Positions 1 to 8,023 of a DNA stretch of 64,000 nucleotides are shown one piece after another (positions within the stretch are counted from its first letter, which is position 1; each line of letters begins with the position of its first letter). The DNA is from Actinomycetes bacterium (GTDB taxonomy: Bacteria; Actinomycetota; Acidimicrobiia; Acidimicrobiales; Palsa-688), in NCBI GenBank assembly GCA_021850325.1, contig JAJZMF010000027.1:138307-202306 (forward strand). The letters are read 5' to 3'. Position numbers and translations under genes: made by a program. Under the pieces are notes generated by a model. The model was not told where the DNA came from. It saw only the letters and a list, made by a program, of their open reading frames with translations, and searched no databases.

Positions 1-4
1 CCGC

Positions 5-1312
5 TCAGGACGGGCGGAGCGAGGCCAGGGCGGCCGAGGCCAGGCTCGGGGCGACCGGCAGTACGGGCAGCAGGCAGGCCTGGAAGGCGTGGTAGACGTC
101 CGGTTTGCCGCCCCATGGCTGGGTCTTCCTGCGGTTCCCGCTGTCGAAGACGGCGTACCAACCGCCCCGCTGGTGGTCGACGAGGACGGTCGAGGCATAG
201 TCCCAGAACCTGCGGTACCACTCCTCGTAGGAGGGGTCCCCGGTGAGCCGGAGCAGGTAGGAGGCGGTGCCGATGCCCTCGGCGACCGGCCACCAGTAGT
301 GGTCGGGGTTGGCGGGGCCTCCGTCCCAGTCCACGGTGTAGGCCAGGCCGCCGTGGTCGTTGTCCCAGCCCACCTCGACCGCCTTGGCGAAAAGGGCTCG
401 AGCTGCCGGCAGGCACCAGGGCTCGTCCGTCCGGCCTGTCGCCAGGCCGGCGGCCAGGAGCAGCCGGGACCATTCGACCGAGTGGCCCATGGTCGCGCCG
501 TAGGGACGGAACCGGTCGTCCATCCGCTCACGGTTGTAGCCGAGCACCGGTTCCCAGTCCAGGGTGTAGTGCTCGGGCAGGAGCCAGCCGTTGGCCCGGG
601 CGTGGCCATCGATGAGGGCGGACGCCGTCCTCATCGCCCGCTCGGCGAGCTGGGGCCGGTCACCCGCCTCGGCTGCGGCCAGGAACGCCTCGGTCATGTG
701 CATGTTGGAGTTCGCACCGCGGTAGGCCTCAACCTCGGTCCAGTCCCGGGCGTACGCCTCGCTCGACGTGCCTTCCCGCTCGGACCAGAAGTGCTCGTCG
801 ATCACAGCCAGGGCGTCCTCGTACAGCTCACGGGCGGAGTAGCCGGCGGCCATGGCGCTGCTGGCGGCCAGCAGCACGAAGGCGTGGTTGTAGGCGCTCT
901 TGAGGGGGCTGACCGGCCCCTCGGGCCCGACCGTGGCGAAGTACCCGCCCGATACCGGGTCCCGGTGCCTCTCCCACAGGGCGGCCAGGCCTTCTTTGAC
1001 GATGTGGTCGGTGCCGGGCAGGCCCAGAAGGTGCGCGACCGAGTAGGTGTGGACCGCACGCGCCACGGTCAGCACGTCCTGGCAGGGCCCTCCGGTCCCG
1101 GGGGCCACCACCCGACCGTCGTCGTCGAGGTCGCCGAACCAGCCTTCGGGGGTGAGCATGCCACTGAAGAACTGGACCAGTGCCCCGGCCTGGCGCAGGG
1201 ACCAGTCCCGGTGGGCCTGGGCGGCCAACCAGGAGCCGGGCGGCAAGCCGGCCCCCGGCCCGGGGTTCGCTGTGGAGGGAGAAGCGGCTCGGGGCTCCGA
1301 GGGCTGGTTCAC
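5..1312 (-). CDS. N-acylglucosamine 2-epimerase (AGE) superfamily sugar epimerase/isomerase
   Basis: A 435-residue (alpha/alpha)6-barrel enzyme of the AGE family, which interconverts sugars at C2 (N-acylglucosamine epimerase, cellobiose epimerase, YihS-type aldose-ketose isomerases). Family signatures are NMHMTEAFLA (about 203-212), MGHSVEW (275-281) and VYHAFQA (406-412), whose histidines correspond to the conserved catalytic His residues. The substrate cannot be read from sequence. I chose GTG 1312, which has a GGTGGTG purine run upstream. The frame stays open to an ATG at 1519, but that codon lies upstream of the apparent -10 box and its N-terminal residues look non-coding. A divergent LacI-type gene and a palindrome over the predicted transcription start suggest sugar-responsive repression. 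Only four bases remain before the window edge, so downstream operon partners are unseen. Confidence 0.85.
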   Translation of the reverse strand: MNQPSEPRAASPSTANPGPGAGLPPGSWLAAQAHRDWSLRQAGALVQFFSGMLTPEGWFGDLDDDGRVVAPGTGGPCQDVLTVARAVHTYSVAHLLGLPGTDHIVKEGLAALWERHRDPVSGGYFATVGPEGPVSPLKSAYNHAFVLLAASSAMAAGYSARELYEDALAVIDEHFWSEREGTSSEAYARDWTEVEAYRGANSNMHMTEAFLAAAEAGDRPQLAERAMRTASALIDGHARANGWLLPEHYTLDWEPVLGYNRERMDDRFRPYGATMGHSVEWSRLLLAAGLATGRTDEPWCLPAARALFAKAVEVGWDNDHGGLAYTVDWDGGPANPDHYWWPVAEGIGTASYLLRLTGDPSYEEWYRRFWDYASTVLVDHQRGGWYAVFDSGNRRKTQPWGGKPDVYHAFQACLLPVLPVAPSLASAALASLRPS

Positions 1313-1486
1313 GAGGTCACCACCAGTTGGTACGGGGCCTGGGGGCCGGCGCCCACTGCTTTCGACGCACCGGCCGGAGCGGCGTGGGGTGGCGCAGCAG
1401 CGAGGAGCGAGCCTTGCGGCCACTGTTCGGTCACGAAGGTCGGTCACAAAGGGGCGAAGCTGGTACTCGAAGGACACCGCCGGTAT

Positions 1487-1498
1487 GACAACGTTGTC
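1487..1498. promoter_or_regulatory. LacI-family operator, 12-bp perfect palindrome
   Basis: GACAACGTTGTC is a perfect 12-bp palindrome with the central CpG typical of LacI/GalR operators. It lies between the divergent LacI-type regulator and the AGE gene, immediately downstream of the AGE promoter -10 box, where a bound repressor would block initiation. Confidence 0.7.
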
Positions 1499-1506
1499 TG
1501 CGACCA

Positions 1507-1535
1507 TTGCTAGTACCACGTCCCTTGCATGTCAA
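1507..1535 (-). promoter_or_regulatory. Sigma-70 type promoter of the AGE gene
   Basis: On the minus strand, TTGACA (1535-1530) and TAGCAA (1512-1507) are separated by 17 bases. This is the only exact consensus -35 box noticed in the window. Initiation would fall near 1500, giving a leader of about 190 bases that contains the operator near its start. A start codon at 1519 is therefore excluded. Confidence 0.65.
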
Positions 1536-1621
1536 GACCCGGCCGGCCGACCAGCGCCGTCCCGGTGTGCAACGATGTGGCCGAGGGTTCCTTACCTGAC
1601 AACTGGAGGGCCCAGTAGACA

Positions 1622-2662
1622 GTGCCGTTCACCGAGCTGGGCCCAGGGCCGAAGCCGCTGGTGCGCCCCACCATGGCCGACGTGGCCAGGTTGGCCGGGG
1701 TGAGCCTGAAGACCGTGTCCCGGGTGGTCAACGGGGAGGACAACGTCAGCCAGTCGACGGCCCGCACGGTGCAGGGCGTCATCCAGGAGCTGGGTTACCG
1801 CCGCAACGACCACGCACGGGCGCTACGCCAGGAGACGGGCCCCCGCATGCTCGGCCTGGTCACCAAGGACGTGTCGAACCCCTTCTACTCGGCCATCACC
1901 CGGGGGGTCGAGGAGGAGGTGAGGGAGCGGTCCCTCCTGGTCGTGACGGGGAGCTCGGACGAGGACGCGGCGCGCGAGCGTGAGCTGCTCGAGGTGCTGT
2001 GCGAGAGACGGGTCGGAGGGCTCCTGGTGGTCCCTACGGGCTCGGACCACAGCTTCCTGGCCTCCGAGCTCGCCCTGGGCACGCCGGTCGCCTTCATCGA
2101 CCGCCCCCCCTGCAACCTTTCGGCAGACACCATCCTCATCGACAATGTCGGGGGCGCTCAGGCTGCCGTGGCCCACCTGGTCGCCCATGGGCACCGGAGG
2201 GTGGCGATGGTGGGCGACCTACCTGAGCTCTTCACAACCTCGGAGCGGGTGCGCGGCTACCACATGGCCCTGCGGGAGGGGGGCATCGCTCACGACGAGT
2301 CCCTCGTGCGCGTGGGTTGCCACGACATCGCAGAGGCGGAGGCGGCCACGCGCCAGCTGCTGGCGCTGCCCCACCCACCGACCGCCCTGTTCACCGGCAA
2401 CAACCGGATCACCTACGGGGCCTTACGGGCGCTCTCGGGGGTCTCACCCCGGCCCGCCCTGGTCGGGTTCGACGACTTCGAGCTGGCTTCGTTGGTCTCG
2501 CCCCCGGTGAGCGTCATCTCCTACGACAGCGTGGAACTGGGACGCCAGGCGGCCAGGCTGATCTGTGAGCGCCTGGACGGCGTCACCGGGCCGCCCCGTC
2601 AGATCGTGGTCTCCACCGAGCTCGTGCCCCGAGGCTCGGGGGAGGTCCCACCGCCGTACTAG
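1622..2662 (+). CDS. LacI/GalR-family transcriptional regulator
   Basis: A 346-residue repressor-type regulator. The N-terminal lambda-repressor-like HTH with hinge helix (about 18-70) contains the family pattern MADVARLAGVSLKTVSRV. A periplasmic-binding-protein-like effector domain follows (about 78-340), with FIDRPP and VGFDDFELASLVSPP typical of the family. Start GTG 1622 has GGAGGG about a dozen bases upstream; the in-frame ATG 1673 would remove the region just before the HTH. The gene is divergent from the AGE epimerase and shares a 309-bp intergenic region holding an AACGTT-centred palindrome, so it most likely represses that gene (and perhaps itself) until a sugar ligand binds. Confidence 0.88.
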   Translation: MPFTELGPGPKPLVRPTMADVARLAGVSLKTVSRVVNGEDNVSQSTARTVQGVIQELGYRRNDHARALRQETGPRMLGLVTKDVSNPFYSAITRGVEEEVRERSLLVVTGSSDEDAARERELLEVLCERRVGGLLVVPTGSDHSFLASELALGTPVAFIDRPPCNLSADTILIDNVGGAQAAVAHLVAHGHRRVAMVGDLPELFTTSERVRGYHMALREGGIAHDESLVRVGCHDIAEAEAATRQLLALPHPPTALFTGNNRITYGALRALSGVSPRPALVGFDDFELASLVSPPVSVISYDSVELGRQAARLICERLDGVTGPPRQIVVSTELVPRGSGEVPPPY

Positions 2663-2793
2663 GAGCCTGCCCGTCCGACGCGGCGGACCGGGGGCCTGGA
2701 ACGTGCTCGCCACGTCAGCGGTTAGCCCTGTCGGCCGTCAGCCGCCTGGGCGGCAGGACGCTCACGGGAAGTGCCGGGAACGGAGGGTGGGGC

Positions 2794-3858
2794 ATGGTCT
2801 GGTCGGGCCCGAGCCGGGCGTTGGCGACGTTCGCATGTTGGGTGCTTGTCCTGACCGGGCTGGTCCCGGGCCGGGCCTGGGGGCACCCGGTCGGCAGCCG
2901 GCTGGCGACGGCGGGGCCCCCGGCAACAGCTGAGCGGGCGGCAGGGGGACCGCCGCGGGCGGCGGCCAAGGTGCTCGACTGCGGCCCGCTCGTGGGCGCG
3001 GTGAAGGGTGAACCGGCAGGGAGCCCGCTCGGGGCATCGGCGGCACTGGGCCCGGTCCGCGCCTCCATCGCGGGCACAGTCCCACCCGGCCTGGCGGGGC
3101 TGGCGGGGTCGGTCGAGCACCCTGTGCTCACGGTGGTGGTGGGAGGCCGACGGGTCGGTCGCTGGCCGGTGGCCCTGCCGGCCCAGGCCGGGCCGGTGGG
3201 CCCCGCCCAGCCCCCGGGTGTCGTCCTGGCCACGATGGGCCCCTCCACGTCCACGGTCCCTTTGTGCGTGGCCCGTTTCGGCGTGAGCCACCCGGTCACA
3301 GCGGTGCTGGTCGCCACCTACTCGGGTGGGGCGCACTGTTGCACCTGGGTGGCCGCCTACCCGGTCTGGCCGCTCTCGGCCCGGCTGAGGGCCCCGGTCG
3401 AGCAGTACCTTGGTGACCCGGGCGCACGCCTGCAGGCAGGTGACGGGCAGGCGGTGCTGGTCACGGCGGACGACGCGTTCGCGTACCGCTTTGACGCCTA
3501 CGCCGCCTCGGGCATGCCGGTGCGCACCCTCGAACTGGCGGGTGACCGCTTCGTGGCCACGACGCGCGCCCACCCGGCCCTGGTGGCGGCAGACGCCGCT
3601 ACCTTCTGGTCCGCCTACCTGCAGGTGCAGTCGCCCGAGCAGGGGGAGGGCCGGGGGGGCGGGCTTGGCCTCCTGGCGGCCTGGGTGGCGGACGAGTGCC
3701 TCCTGGGGAGGGGCACCCAGGCCTGGGCGGAGGTGCGCCACCTCGAGGGCCGGGGCCTGTTGACGGGCGGGCCAGCCGGCCAGGCCGGTCCCTGGCCGGT
3801 GGGCGCGCGCTACGTCGCTGCCCTGCGTTCCTTTTTGCGGGCCCGGCACTACTGCTGA
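2794..3858 (+). CDS. Secreted protein of unknown function with a GGAHCCT motif
   Basis: A 354-residue protein I cannot assign. An N-terminal signal peptide is clear: hydrophobic core about 10-24, likely cleavage after Ala-Trp-Gly near residue 30. A low-complexity Ala/Pro/Gly stretch follows. The most distinctive element is YSGGAHCCTWVAAYP in the middle of the mature protein, a Gly-Gly-Ala-His-Cys-Cys-Thr core that looks like a metal- or disulfide-forming site. A possible second-site Cys ends the protein (HYC). No membrane segment follows the signal peptide, so export is expected. ATG 2794 has GGAGGG upstream. Neighbours (LacI regulator upstream, GNAT gene convergent downstream) give no functional clue. 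Confidence 0.75.
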   Translation: MVWSGPSRALATFACWVLVLTGLVPGRAWGHPVGSRLATAGPPATAERAAGGPPRAAAKVLDCGPLVGAVKGEPAGSPLGASAALGPVRASIAGTVPPGLAGLAGSVEHPVLTVVVGGRRVGRWPVALPAQAGPVGPAQPPGVVLATMGPSTSTVPLCVARFGVSHPVTAVLVATYSGGAHCCTWVAAYPVWPLSARLRAPVEQYLGDPGARLQAGDGQAVLVTADDAFAYRFDAYAASGMPVRTLELAGDRFVATTRAHPALVAADAATFWSAYLQVQSPEQGEGRGGGLGLLAAWVADECLLGRGTQAWAEVRHLEGRGLLTGGPAGQAGPWPVGARYVAALRSFLRARHYC

Positions 3859-3904
3859 GGGGCGGGCGCCGAGGGGCCCGGGTCTCGTCCCCCCGCCGGG
3901 CCGG

Positions 3905-4594
3905 TCAGAGGTCGAGCACGAAGCGGAGGAACTCCTCACCGCTCCCGCTCCTCAGCTCGCCGTCGGGCCGGAAGCCGAGGTGCTCGTAGAACGCGGCGGC
4001 GCCCGAGCCCGGCAGGGCGACGAGCTGGACCTGGAGGCAACCGGCCTGGCGCGCCCGCGCCACCGCTTCGCCGACCAGGGCACGACCGGCCCCACTTCCC
4101 CGGTGGGCGCGGTCCACGACCAGGTGGGTGATCTCGGCAGAACGCGGCCCGGGGACGGCAGCTCCCTGGTCGGGTCGGCTCGTCCCCTCCCCGGTCGTGG
4201 GCCGCGGCCTCCCGGTGAGGCGGCGCAGCAGGCCCCGCGTGTACCGGAGGGCGCGCGTCGTCACCAGTTCACGGGCGAACGCGGGCCGGGTGAGGGCGGC
4301 CAGGGCCATTCCCAGAGCCGTGGCCCGGCCACCTGCGCGCAACATCTCCTGGTAGTGGGCGCCGGGATCTGTGCAACCGAGCAGCACTCCCACCAGGACG
4401 CCGTCCCCGTCGTCGAACGCGCCGAGGGCCAGAGCAGCGCTGGTGGACATCCAGGACCGGTAGTAGGGACGCAGCAGCCGGGGGCCGCCCCTGGCGATGA
4501 ACTGGATGTCCGCCATCTGGCCGTGCAGGGAGGCGGAGGCGGGTACGTCGGCGGCGCTCAGCCCCCGGACCACCACCTGCGACGACAGGCTCAC
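3905..4594 (-). CDS. GNAT-family N-acetyltransferase
   Basis: A 229-residue acetyl-CoA-dependent acetyltransferase. The acetyl-CoA binding motif A is in the C-terminal half: LVVDRAHRGSGAGRALV, with the RGSGAG pyrophosphate loop, followed by AFYEHLGFRPDG, the standard GNAT C-terminal motif. The N-terminal 130 residues are a longer-than-usual arm with an Arg/Pro-rich linker around 120-145, probably disordered. GTG start. The acceptor substrate is unknown. It lies on the same strand as the aldo/keto reductase about 100 bases upstream, but there is no tight coupling. Confidence 0.85.
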   Translation of the reverse strand: MSLSSQVVVRGLSAADVPASASLHGQMADIQFIARGGPRLLRPYYRSWMSTSAALALGAFDDGDGVLVGVLLGCTDPGAHYQEMLRAGGRATALGMALAALTRPAFARELVTTRALRYTRGLLRRLTGRPRPTTGEGTSRPDQGAAVPGPRSAEITHLVVDRAHRGSGAGRALVGEAVARARQAGCLQVQLVALPGSGAAAFYEHLGFRPDGELRSGSGEEFLRFVLDL

Positions 4595-4690
4595 CCAGCC
4601 CCCCGGGGCCGGCCCTGAGCGGGGGCCGGCCGATCGAGGCGGCCCGCAGGCCCGGGGGCCACCGAGCGCACCCGGGGCAGGGTCAGCACG

Positions 4691-5662
4691 TCACCGGTTG
4701 ACCGTGCTCATGTCGGCGTAGCGGTCGCCGGCCGCCTGGCCCACCGAGCGCGTCAGCCAGGCGAGCTCCTGGGCCGTGAGGGGCACCTCGGCCGCAGCCA
4801 GGTTCTCCTCGAGGTAGCCGACCCTCTTCGTCCCGGGGATGGGCACGACGTCCTCGCCCTGGGCCAGTACCCACGCCAGGGCCACCTGCCCCGGGGTCAC
4901 CCCTTTGCGGGCGGCCAGCTCCTCGACGGAGGCGACGAGGGCCAGGTTGGCCGCCAGGTTCTCCTCGGTGAAACGGGGGAAGCGCTGCTGGCGGGTGTCC
5001 CCCTCGGGGAAGTCGGCGCTCGAGCGGTAACGGCCGGTGAGGAACCCACGGCCCAGGGGGCTGTAGGCCACCAGCCCGATCCCGAGCTCCCGGAGCGTGG
5101 GGAGCACGTCGGCTTCCAGGTCGCGCGCCCACAGGCTGTACTCGCTCTGCAGGGCGGTGATGGGGTGGACGGCGTGGGCACGGCGGACGGTGGCCGCAGC
5201 AGCCTCGGACAGGCCGAGGTGGCGGACCTTGCCTGCCTGGACGAGCTCCGCCATGGCGCCCACGGTCTCCTCGACGGGCACCCGGGTGTCCACGCGGTGC
5301 TGGTAGTAGAGGTCGATGTGGTCGACCCCGAGCCGGTCCAGGGAGGCGTCGCAGGCCCGGCGGACGTACTCGGGGCTGCCGTTCACGCCGATCCAGCTGC
5401 CGTCCTCGCGTCTCTCGTTGCCGAACTTGGTTGCCAGGACGACCTCGTCCCGCCGCCCCTTGATCGCCCTCCCCACCAGGCGCTCGTTGGTGAACGGCCC
5501 GTACATGTCGGCCGTGTCCAAGAACGTGCAGCCGAGGTCCAGGGCCCTGTGCAGGGTGCGGACGGACTCGTCGTCGTCGGTCCTGCCGTAGAACTCCGAC
5601 ATGCCCATGCAGCCCAAGCCGATGGCGGGAACGGAGAGCCCACCGAGGTTACGTTGCTCCAT
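4691..5662 (-). CDS. Aldo/keto reductase
   Basis: A 323-residue NADPH-dependent oxidoreductase with the (beta/alpha)8 AKR fold. The catalytic tetrad is visible: Asp and Tyr in LDTADMYG, Lys in ATKFG, His in YYQHRVD. The cofactor-binding C-terminal part contains VPIPGTKR, typical of the AKR11/AKR13 groups that reduce aldehydes and methylglyoxal-like carbonyls. Length matches the family. The substrate is not predictable. The downstream neighbour on the same strand is the GNAT gene; the EamA exporter gene ends 9 bases upstream of the ATG, so the two may be co-transcribed. Confidence 0.9.
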   Translation of the reverse strand: MEQRNLGGLSVPAIGLGCMGMSEFYGRTDDDESVRTLHRALDLGCTFLDTADMYGPFTNERLVGRAIKGRRDEVVLATKFGNERREDGSWIGVNGSPEYVRRACDASLDRLGVDHIDLYYQHRVDTRVPVEETVGAMAELVQAGKVRHLGLSEAAAATVRRAHAVHPITALQSEYSLWARDLEADVLPTLRELGIGLVAYSPLGRGFLTGRYRSSADFPEGDTRQQRFPRFTEENLAANLALVASVEELAARKGVTPGQVALAWVLAQGEDVVPIPGTKRVGYLEENLAAAEVPLTAQELAWLTRSVGQAAGDRYADMSTVNR

Positions 5663-5671
5663 ACCAGCTTT

Positions 5672-6721
5672 CTAGTGGCTCCCCAGGTCCTGTCGGGCCA
5701 AGGTGCCCGGCGATGCCGGCTGGAGACGGCCGGGGCCCGCGGTCTCGTGGAGCCCGTGCGCGCCCACCTCGGTCACGCCCACCTCGGCCACACCCACCTC
5801 GGCCATGTTCACCTCGGCCATGTTCACCTCGGCGTGCACGGTCGCCCTGTTGCGCAGGCGCACCCGGCCCAGGTCCTGGGGCAGGGCGTCCACGACCAGC
5901 ATGGCCGTCACCACCAGGGAGCCGCCCACCAGTACGGCCCAGCTGATCGACTGGCCCACGGCCCATGACGTGGCGGCGGCGAAGACCGGTTCCATGGTGA
6001 GGACCACAGCGGTGCGGGTGGGCGAGAGCTGGGCCTGGGCCCAGGTCTGCACCACGAACGCCACGGCTGTGGCGAGCAGGGCGGTGACCAGCACGGCGCT
6101 CCACACCTGGGCCCCGGTGGGTACCTGCAGGCCCTGGCCTGCACTGACGCCCATGCTGCAGGCCGCTACGACCAGCAGCTGGACAGTGGCCAGCCCATAG
6201 GCCTCCCGCCTGGTCGCCCAGTGGCTGAGGCCCACGATCTGCAGGGCGAAGAGGGCGGCGGCAAGCAGCGTGAGCAGCTCGCCCGTCCCCAGCGAGAAGT
6301 GGCGCAGGGACATGACGGCGAGGCCGACGGCTGCCATGGCGGTGGCGCCACTCGCCCGGTACCCCGGCCGCTGGCCCAGCAGGCCCCAGGCCAGGAGAGG
6401 GGTGAACACGACCTGCAGGCCGGTGAGGAAGCCGGACACGGCGGCCGAGGTGTAGAGCAGGCCGTAGGTCTGGGCGACGTACCCCCCGGCCAGGGCGAGG
6501 CCGAGCACAGCCCCGCGTCCCCAGCCCCTGGCGCCCAGCTCCGCGAGCTTGCGGGGGCGCAGCACGGCCAGTACGGCACCTGCCACCAGGAAGCGCCAGC
6601 CCAGGAAGTTCATCACGCTGATGTGGGCCAGCGCGTCCTGCACCACGACGAACGTCGACCCCCAGGCCACGGTCACGGCCAGCAGCGCGAGCGCGGCCCA
6701 CTTCGTGCGATCTGTCCTCAT
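5672..6721 (-). CDS. EamA/DMT-superfamily metabolite exporter
   Basis: A 349-residue inner-membrane transporter with about ten membrane segments in two EamA repeats, the drug/metabolite transporter layout. I chose ATG 6721 because MRTDRTKWAALALL leads straight into TM1 and because the frame's earlier ATG (6826) would carry a charged non-membrane extension crossing the operator. A TATACT -10 hexamer ends 10 bases before this ATG. The C-terminal tail is unusual: the five-residue unit A-E-V-(N/G)-(M/V) recurs, encoded by a 15-bp minisatellite. The divergent HTH-cupin regulator very likely controls it. Substrate unknown; amino acids or small metabolites are typical. Confidence 0.85.
   Translation of the reverse strand: MRTDRTKWAALALLAVTVAWGSTFVVVQDALAHISVMNFLGWRFLVAGAVLAVLRPRKLAELGARGWGRGAVLGLALAGGYVAQTYGLLYTSAAVSGFLTGLQVVFTPLLAWGLLGQRPGYRASGATAMAAVGLAVMSLRHFSLGTGELLTLLAAALFALQIVGLSHWATRREAYGLATVQLLVVAACSMGVSAGQGLQVPTGAQVWSAVLVTALLATAVAFVVQTWAQAQLSPTRTAVVLTMEPVFAAATSWAVGQSISWAVLVGGSLVVTAMLVVDALPQDLGRVRLRNRATVHAEVNMAEVNMAEVGVAEVGVTEVGAHGLHETAGPGRLQPASPGTLARQDLGSH
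5765..5839. repeat. 15-bp tandem repeat, five units, inside the EamA gene
   Basis: Five head-to-tail 15-bp units beginning CACCTCGG (two identical, the others diverged at the 3' end) encode the repeating C-terminal tail of the EamA exporter. Being a multiple of three, copy-number change would keep frame. Confidence 0.85.
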
Positions 6722-6726
6722 CCCAT

Positions 6727-6744
6727 AGTGCAGTATATTGCACT
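6727..6744. promoter_or_regulatory. Operator for the HTH-cupin regulator overlapping divergent -10 boxes
   Basis: AGTGCAGTATATTGCACT is an inverted repeat with perfect 6-bp arms (AGTGCA / TGCACT) around a near-palindromic AT core. The core reads TATACT on the minus strand, placed 10 bases from the EamA ATG, and TATATT on the plus strand. A dimer bound here would cover the -10 of one or both divergent promoters. It is the only AT-rich island in the neighbourhood. Confidence 0.65.
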
Positions 6745-6799
6745 CGCAACCCCTCCCGGCCAGCCGCCGCCGGTCGCCCCGGACAGCCACAATGGGCCT

Positions 6800-7435
6800 G
6801 TGGGCTCGCTTCCAGACAGTGCTCATACCGTGCTGCTGCGCTCGGTGGGGCAGCGGGCCCGGGCCTTGCGCGTCGCCCGCCAGCTCACCCTCGACGAGCT
6901 GAGCGCGTTGTCCGGCGTCAGCCGGCGCACGATCACCCTGCTCGAAGCGGGTGAGGCCAATGCCAGCCTCGCCACCCTGGACAAGCTCGCCCGGGCGCTC
7001 GGGACCGACTTCGGCTCGCTGGTGGTGGACCGACCACCGCTGCCCTTCGTGCCCGAGCTGTCGGGGGAGGTCGTACCCGTATGGCAGGACGAGCTGGGCA
7101 GCAGTGCCCGCCTGCTCGTCTCCTACCCGCTGGCCACGACCACCGAACTGTGGCAGTGGGAGCTGGCCGGTGGTGCCCGCTACCAGGCCGAAGCCGACCC
7201 GCCGGGCAGCGAGGAGCTCATCTTGGTGACCGGAGGCGAGCTCGTGGTGGAGGTGGGGGAGGACCGGCTGGGCCTACGCCCGGGGGGCTACCTCCGGCTC
7301 CCCTCCGACCGGGCCTATGCCTATGCCAACCCGGGCCACCAGCCGGCCCGGTTCGTGAGGGTCGTCACCACCGGGTTGTCACCCCGGTCGGCGCAGGCCG
7401 TGCCGGGTAGCGGAAGTCGCGGCAGCAGCGCCTAA
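6800..7435 (+). CDS. HTH (XRE-type) transcriptional regulator with C-terminal cupin domain
   Basis: A 211-residue regulator. The N-terminal HTH_3 domain (about 15-70) reads LTLDELSALSGVSRRTITLLEAGE, the standard XRE pattern. The C-terminal half is a cupin_2 sensor (about 120-195), with the typical ELAGGARYQ..., GELVVEV and LRPGGYLRLPSD strands. Such HTH-cupin proteins bind small ligands through the cupin and commonly sit beside DMT exporters. I chose GTG 6800; the frame continues upstream but antisense to the EamA gene. GTG 6830 is an alternative. It is divergent from the EamA gene, with a palindrome between them. Confidence 0.85.
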   Translation: MGSLPDSAHTVLLRSVGQRARALRVARQLTLDELSALSGVSRRTITLLEAGEANASLATLDKLARALGTDFGSLVVDRPPLPFVPELSGEVVPVWQDELGSSARLLVSYPLATTTELWQWELAGGARYQAEADPPGSEELILVTGGELVVEVGEDRLGLRPGGYLRLPSDRAYAYANPGHQPARFVRVVTTGLSPRSAQAVPGSGSRGSSA

Positions 7436-7600
7436 GGAACCTCCCCGCCCCACCGAATTAACCAGCGCAAGAGCTGCCGACGCACCCGGCCCGGCGGCGC
7501 CGGTGAGGGGACCCGAGCCGGCACGGGAGAGACGGATGGCATTGGTGATGGCGCGACACGGCAGGCCGGTCCCAGCCCCGGCGCCCGAGCGAGGTGGAAG

Positions 7601-8023
7601 ATGAAAGCCCTGGTGGTGGACGACTCACGGGCCATGCGGTCGATCCTTGGACGGATCCTGCGCAAAGTCGGTGCGGAGGAGGTCCACGAAGCGGGTGACG
7701 GGAGCCAGGCCATCGCGCGCCTCGAGGAGGGCGCAGTGCCCGATGTCGCCCTCGTGGACTGGAACATGCCGGTCATGAACGGCCTGGAGCTGGTGGTGGC
7801 GCTGCGGTCGAAGAAGGAGTGGCGCAGGATCGCCATCGTCATGGTCACCACCGAGAGCGACCAGGCCCAGATGGTCCGTGCGCTCGCCGCCGGTGCCCAT
7901 GAGTACCTCATCAAACCGTTCGACGAGGAGTCCCTGATCGACAAGCTGGCCCTGCTGGGTTTCGGGGCCCGGCAGGAGGCTCTGGTGGCCGGTGAGGCCG
8001 GCGAGGGAGGACCACTGTCATGA
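7601..8023 (+). CDS. Stand-alone CheY-like response regulator receiver
   Basis: A 140-residue single-domain receiver with all phosphorylation residues: acidic pair Asp7-Asp8, phospho-acceptor Asp53 in VDWNMP, Thr83/84 and Lys105 in IKPF. It has no output domain, so it must signal by protein-protein contact. Its stop codon overlaps the next gene by ATGA, so it is translationally coupled to a CheX-like phosphatase. No histidine kinase or flagellar gene is visible in the window, which makes a classical chemotaxis role uncertain. Confidence 0.93.
   Translation: MKALVVDDSRAMRSILGRILRKVGAEEVHEAGDGSQAIARLEEGAVPDVALVDWNMPVMNGLELVVALRSKKEWRRIAIVMVTTESDQAQMVRALAAGAHEYLIKPFDEESLIDKLALLGFGARQEALVAGEAGEGGPLS

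Noticed and set aside
89-1513. A 474-codon plus-strand frame opposite the AGE gene
   Set aside because: The AGE frame on the other strand has all family motifs; this one has none.
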